Of a stretch of DNA of 8,441 bases, positions 5,407 to 8,441 are shown in pieces. Both the position numbers and the translations under genes were made by a program. The stretch lies in the NCBI GenBank assembly GCA_002506755.1, contig DAYD01000022.1:1-8441 (forward strand), written 5' to 3'. Each line of letters opens with the position of its first letter. Positions within the stretch are counted from its first letter, which is position 1. Under the pieces are notes generated by a model. It saw only the letters and a program-made list of their open reading frames with translations, was not told the DNA's origin and did not search any database. The DNA is from Euryarchaeota archaeon UBA462. Its GTDB lineage: Archaea; Thermoplasmatota; Poseidoniia; Poseidoniales; Thalassarchaeaceae.

Positions 5407-8094
5407 CTATTCCTTTGCGAGTTTCCTCAGTACGGTTTGCAATATCCCACCGTTCCTGTAATACTGCACCTCAACAGGGGTCTCAAGCCTGACCGTGGTG
5501 TGAAATGTGATTTGCTCGCCGTTTGGCCTTTTCGCCGTGACTAATAACTTAGAGAGGGGCTCTAGCTCACCTGAGGTGGGTATGCTGAAGTACTCTGAAC
5601 CATCTATTCCTAGGGTTTCTGAGTCTTGACCTTCTAGGAAAGTTAGTGGGAGGACCCCCATGCCAACTAGGTTGGATCTATGTATCCTCTCGTATGATTT
5701 CGCAATCACTGCCTTTACTCCGAGTAGCATAGTTCCCTTTGCAGCCCAGTCCCTACTGCTACCCGATCCGTACTGGGAGCCGGCGAGAACGATAAGTGGG
5801 GTCCCCTCTCCTTGGTATCTCTCGCTCGCTTCGTGAATGCTGGTGACTTCATTGGTGGGGAAGTGGGTAGAGTACCCGCCCTCAGTTCCGGGGGCTACCT
5901 GATTCCTCATCCTTATGTTTGCAAATGTCCCCCTTACCATGACTTCATGGTTCCCTCTTCTGCTTCCGAAGGAGTTGAAGTCCCTGGGCTCGACCCCCTT
6001 GCTGACCAGGTATTGGCCCGCGGGCCCGCTACTGGGAAACGCACCCGCCGGACTAATATGGTCGGTAGTGACGGAGTCGCCCACTTTGACCAGCACCCTA
6101 GCGTCAATTATGGGGTCAATAGGCGTTGGCTCCGGGGAAATCCCTTGGAAAAAGGAAGGTAATCTGACATAGGTGGACTCCTGGTCCCAGGGGTATAGCT
6201 CGCTAGGCTCGCTAGGAATAGAGTCCCAACGAGGCTCTCTCAGAACGTCGGAATACCTATTGACGAACATCTCGGGTCCAATGGCATCCTCCACTGTACT
6301 CCTAATTTCCTCGTCACTTGGCCATATATCTGCAAGCATCACAGGCTTCCCCGATTTATCCTGTCCTAGTGGGTCCACAGAAAAGTCAATGTCTAGGGTC
6401 CCCGCAATGGCATAGGCTACTACAAGAGGGGGGCTTGCTAGGTAATTAGCCTTGATTTTCTGATGAATTCTCCCCTCGAAGTTCCTATTCCCCGAAAGAA
6501 CGCTACCCACTACTAAGTCAGCCTCTTCGATAGCTTCCTCTATTTCATTGTCCAGAGGCCCTGAATTACCTATGCAGGTGGTGCAACCGTAGCCGACCAC
6601 ACTGAATCCTAATGCATCCAAATCCTCTGTTAGGCCCGATGCATCGTAATACTCCGTGACAACTCTGCTACCAGGGGCTAGGCTAGGCTTGACCCAAGGT
6701 TTGATGTTAAGTCCCTTTGATCTAGCGTTTCTGGCCAAAAGGCCAGCTGCAATCATAACGCTTGGGTTACTCGTATTCGTACAGCTAGTTATCGCTGCGA
6801 TGACCACATCCCCATGTGAGAGCTCCGCATCTCTTCCTCGTATGCCTGAAGAGTCACCATTTCTCGCCGGGTCAATACCATGTCCCTTGTGGCCTATCGG
6901 AGAGTTCAAGCTGTCCCTCCAGTGAGATTTCATATCAGTCAACGAAACCCTGTCCTGAGGCCGTTTAGGTCCCGAGAGGGAAGGTTCGACGGTAGACAGC
7001 TCTAGCTTAAGATTTGAGCTGAAACTAGGGGTGATTGTCTCATTTGAGTAAAACAGACCCTGCGCGGATAGGTACCTCTTTACATCCTCAACATGAGTCG
7101 GCTCTCTTCCAGACAGGAGAAGGTAGTCGAGGGTTGTCTGGTCTACTGGGAAGAAACCGCAAGTCGCCCCGTATTCTGGTGCCATGTTAGCGATCGTGGC
7201 TCTATCTGGGAGGCTTAGCCCCCCAAGTCCAGAACCATGGAACTCTACGAATTTACCCACGCAGCCATGCTCTCTAAGCATCTCCACTATTCGAAGGGTC
7301 ATGTCCGTAGCCGTCACTCCTGGTCTTAGTCCACCAGTTAACTCGAATCCAACAACTTCTGGCAGGAGCATGTAAATCGGTTGGCCAAGCATAACTGCCT
7401 CGGCCTCTATGCCCCCTACGCCCCAACCTAGGACTCCTAAACCGTTGATCATTGTGGTATGAGAATCTGTTCCCACCAATGAGTCTGGAAGCCAAACCCC
7501 ATTTTCCTCCCTAGCTACAGAGGCTATCCATTCTAGGTTTACTTGGTGTACTATCCCCCTTCCGGGTGGTACGGCACGGAAATTGTCTAGACTCAATTGC
7601 CCCCATTTCAGAAATTTATACCTCTCCATATTTCTGTCATATTCGATCTCGAGATTTCTTTCCTTTGCATTTGGGAACAATCCGGACAAATCAACCTGTA
7701 CTGAGTGGTCGATAACCAAGTCAACCGGGACCTGCGGGTTTACCTTACTCGGGTCCCCGCCCATGTCTGTCATAGCATCACGAAGTGCGGCTATGTCTAC
7801 TATGGCTGGAACACCAGTGAAGTCCTGGAGAATTACCCTGCTAGGGCTGAATGGAATCTCTTCAGGTTCCATTTTGGGCGACCAAGATGCAATCCTCTTG
7901 ACATCCCCCTCGTCGATTAGAAAGCCGTCGCATTTCCTCAGTGCCGACTCTAGGAGTATTCTGATTGAAAAGGGAATATTTTCCAATTCTCCTTCAATAT
8001 GTTCACTCAATGAGTTTATATCAATGAATTTCCCATCACTCCCATCCGACTTCACGAATCTCGAAGTCGCACCGAATGGATCAGATTTACTCAA
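5407..8094 (-). CDS. acnA: Aconitate hydratase A (aconitase, AcnA/IRP type)
   Basis: This 895-residue enzyme, close to the usual AcnA length of about 890, interconverts citrate and isocitrate through cis-aconitate in the cytoplasm. It serves the TCA cycle. The [4Fe-4S] ligands are Cys438 in AITSCTNTSNPSVM and Cys504 and Cys507 in GYGCTTCIGNSG. DHS at 129-131, LVGTDSHTTMINGLG (206-220) and GWGVGGIEAE (223-232) are substrate and cluster signatures. The swivel domain has FNSFGSRRGNHEVMVRGTF (706-724) and the catalytic loop GSGSSRDWAAKG (776-787). Domain order is the AcnA/IRP order rather than AcnB. The start is TTG at 8094, directly behind an in-frame TAG and a GGTGA site, and residues line up with AcnA N-termini from the beginning. 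A related 2-methylcitrate dehydratase (AcnD) is possible but less likely, as no prp genes are nearby. Confidence 0.95.
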   Translation of the reverse strand: MSKSDPFGATSRFVKSDGSDGKFIDINSLSEHIEGELENIPFSIRILLESALRKCDGFLIDEGDVKRIASWSPKMEPEEIPFSPSRVILQDFTGVPAIVDIAALRDAMTDMGGDPSKVNPQVPVDLVIDHSVQVDLSGLFPNAKERNLEIEYDRNMERYKFLKWGQLSLDNFRAVPPGRGIVHQVNLEWIASVAREENGVWLPDSLVGTDSHTTMINGLGVLGWGVGGIEAEAVMLGQPIYMLLPEVVGFELTGGLRPGVTATDMTLRIVEMLREHGCVGKFVEFHGSGLGGLSLPDRATIANMAPEYGATCGFFPVDQTTLDYLLLSGREPTHVEDVKRYLSAQGLFYSNETITPSFSSNLKLELSTVEPSLSGPKRPQDRVSLTDMKSHWRDSLNSPIGHKGHGIDPARNGDSSGIRGRDAELSHGDVVIAAITSCTNTSNPSVMIAAGLLARNARSKGLNIKPWVKPSLAPGSRVVTEYYDASGLTEDLDALGFSVVGYGCTTCIGNSGPLDNEIEEAIEEADLVVGSVLSGNRNFEGRIHQKIKANYLASPPLVVAYAIAGTLDIDFSVDPLGQDKSGKPVMLADIWPSDEEIRSTVEDAIGPEMFVNRYSDVLREPRWDSIPSEPSELYPWDQESTYVRLPSFFQGISPEPTPIDPIIDARVLVKVGDSVTTDHISPAGAFPSSGPAGQYLVSKGVEPRDFNSFGSRRGNHEVMVRGTFANIRMRNQVAPGTEGGYSTHFPTNEVTSIHEASERYQGEGTPLIVLAGSQYGSGSSRDWAAKGTMLLGVKAVIAKSYERIHRSNLVGMGVLPLTFLEGQDSETLGIDGSEYFSIPTSGELEPLSKLLVTAKRPNGEQITFHTTVRLETPVEVQYYRNGGILQTVLRKLAKE

Positions 8095-8156
8095 CTACTC
8101 ACCTAAAATTTTCTCCGGGCAAGTGGTAAATGAAGTTCTCTATTTCTCTCCGAAGC
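8095..8156 (-). other. Short gap between the cyclophilin and acnA
   Basis: This 62 bp gap contains the acnA ribosome binding site. A purine-rich GGAGAGAAATAGAG stretch lies near its upstream end, but I would not call it a promoter. No inverted repeat followed by Ts and no T-tract terminator is visible, so the cyclophilin transcript may continue into acnA. Confidence 0.4.
8099..8104 (-). promoter_or_regulatory. Ribosome binding site that fixes the TTG start of acnA
   Basis: The minus strand reads AGGTGA followed by GTAG and then TTG. AGGTGA is complementary to the 3' end of bacterial and archaeal 16S rRNA, and the 4-base spacing fits that part of the pairing. The codon just before TTG is a TAG, so no start upstream in this frame is possible. 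The next Met codon is over 70 codons in, well inside conserved aconitase sequence. Together these make the TTG start secure. Confidence 0.7.
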
Positions 8157-8441
8157 TTAGCTCGTTACCCTTGCGCTGACAATGGTGACTTGGTCCAAGG
8201 GGGAATCCCTGTTATCAGTAGGAAGTTTGCTTATGTTGTCGACATGCTCCATGCCGGAGATAACGTATCCAAACACCGTGTGGCAACTTTGTGAGGAACA
8301 GTCTTTGCCTTCCTCCCAATCAAGATGCCCAGCCTGACCGTCCGTGGGGACAATGTAGAACTGACTACCATCCGTATTCACCCCAGCATGTGCCGCTGCG
8401 ACGGCTCCCATAGTGTGTTTGAGCCCATTTTCATGTTCTTG
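8157..8441 (-). CDS. Cyclophilin-type peptidyl-prolyl cis-trans isomerase, 5' end missing
   Basis: The last 94 residues of a cyclophilin are present, reaching the right edge in frame and ending at TAA 8157. The family catalyses cis-trans isomerisation of peptide bonds before proline and assists protein folding. Visible signatures are HTMGAVAAAHAG followed by NTDGSQFYI, the core active-site strand. Next come HLDW (the Trp/Leu loop contacting the proline) and HTVFGYVISGMEHVDNIS, matching the conserved VFG-x-V-x-x-G-M-x-x-V-x-x-I segment. The sequence closes with VTIVSARV. Between HLD and HTVFG there is an extra stretch of about ten residues containing KDCSSQSC. The N-terminal catalytic Arg/Phe region lies outside the window, so activity and localisation cannot be judged. 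acnA follows 62 bp downstream on the same strand. Confidence 0.93.
   Translation of the reverse strand, partial: QEHENGLKHTMGAVAAAHAGVNTDGSQFYIVPTDGQAGHLDWEEGKDCSSQSCHTVFGYVISGMEHVDNISKLPTDNRDSPLDQVTIVSARVTS

Noticed and set aside
7583..8179. A 198-codon open frame on the plus strand
   Set aside because: It lies entirely opposite the acnA N-terminus and its upstream gap, has no recognisable domain, and acnA is strongly supported by its Fe-S motifs.
1..8441. CRISPR arrays, tRNA genes, insertion sequences, direct repeats at DNA level
   Set aside because: No regularly spaced repeats, no tRNA-like cloverleaf or terminal CCA context, and no transposase motifs were seen; nearly all sequence is accounted for by coding regions.

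Overview
The window holds four protein-coding genes, all on the minus strand and tightly packed. In the direction of transcription (right to left) they are: the C-terminal end of a cyclophilin-type peptidyl-prolyl isomerase (cut by the right edge), a complete AcnA-type aconitase, a small acidic protein of unknown function, and the first 1611 codons of a giant secreted protein that runs off the left edge. Almost every base is coding. The only gaps are about 62, 6 and 78 bp. I see no RNA gene, insertion sequence, CRISPR array or convincing terminator.

Organism. The compact layout, roughly 50% GC, frequent AGG/AGA arginine codons, TTG starts and a very large acidic, aromatic-rich exported protein combining FG-GAP, CARDB-like and jelly-roll-like regions suggest a marine planktonic prokaryote. 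My best guess is a Marine Group II euryarchaeon (Poseidoniales). This is inference from style; no marker gene in the window settles it, and a marine bacterium is not excluded.

Right part (4912-8441). The aconitase keeps all three Fe-S cysteines and its active-site signatures, so it looks like a working TCA or glyoxylate-cycle enzyme. It starts at TTG behind a good ribosome binding site. Its TAG stop is followed by an in-frame TAA and then, one codon later and in the same frame, by the TTG of the small acidic protein. The small protein has a disordered-looking acidic N-terminal half and a compact, possibly winged-helix C-terminal half. The cyclophilin upstream is only 62 bp from the aconitase and may share its transcript.

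Left part (1-4833). One uninterrupted frame encodes a signal peptide, a series of Asp-rich FG-GAP/VCBS calcium loops, CARDB-like beta regions, two diverged copies of a jelly-roll/MAM-like unit, and the start of a Rossmann-like domain resembling the class I glutamine amidotransferase fold. About twenty N-glycosylation sequons are scattered along it. It is most likely a cell-surface or secreted protein for adhesion or polymer handling. It has no evident functional link to the metabolic genes beside it.
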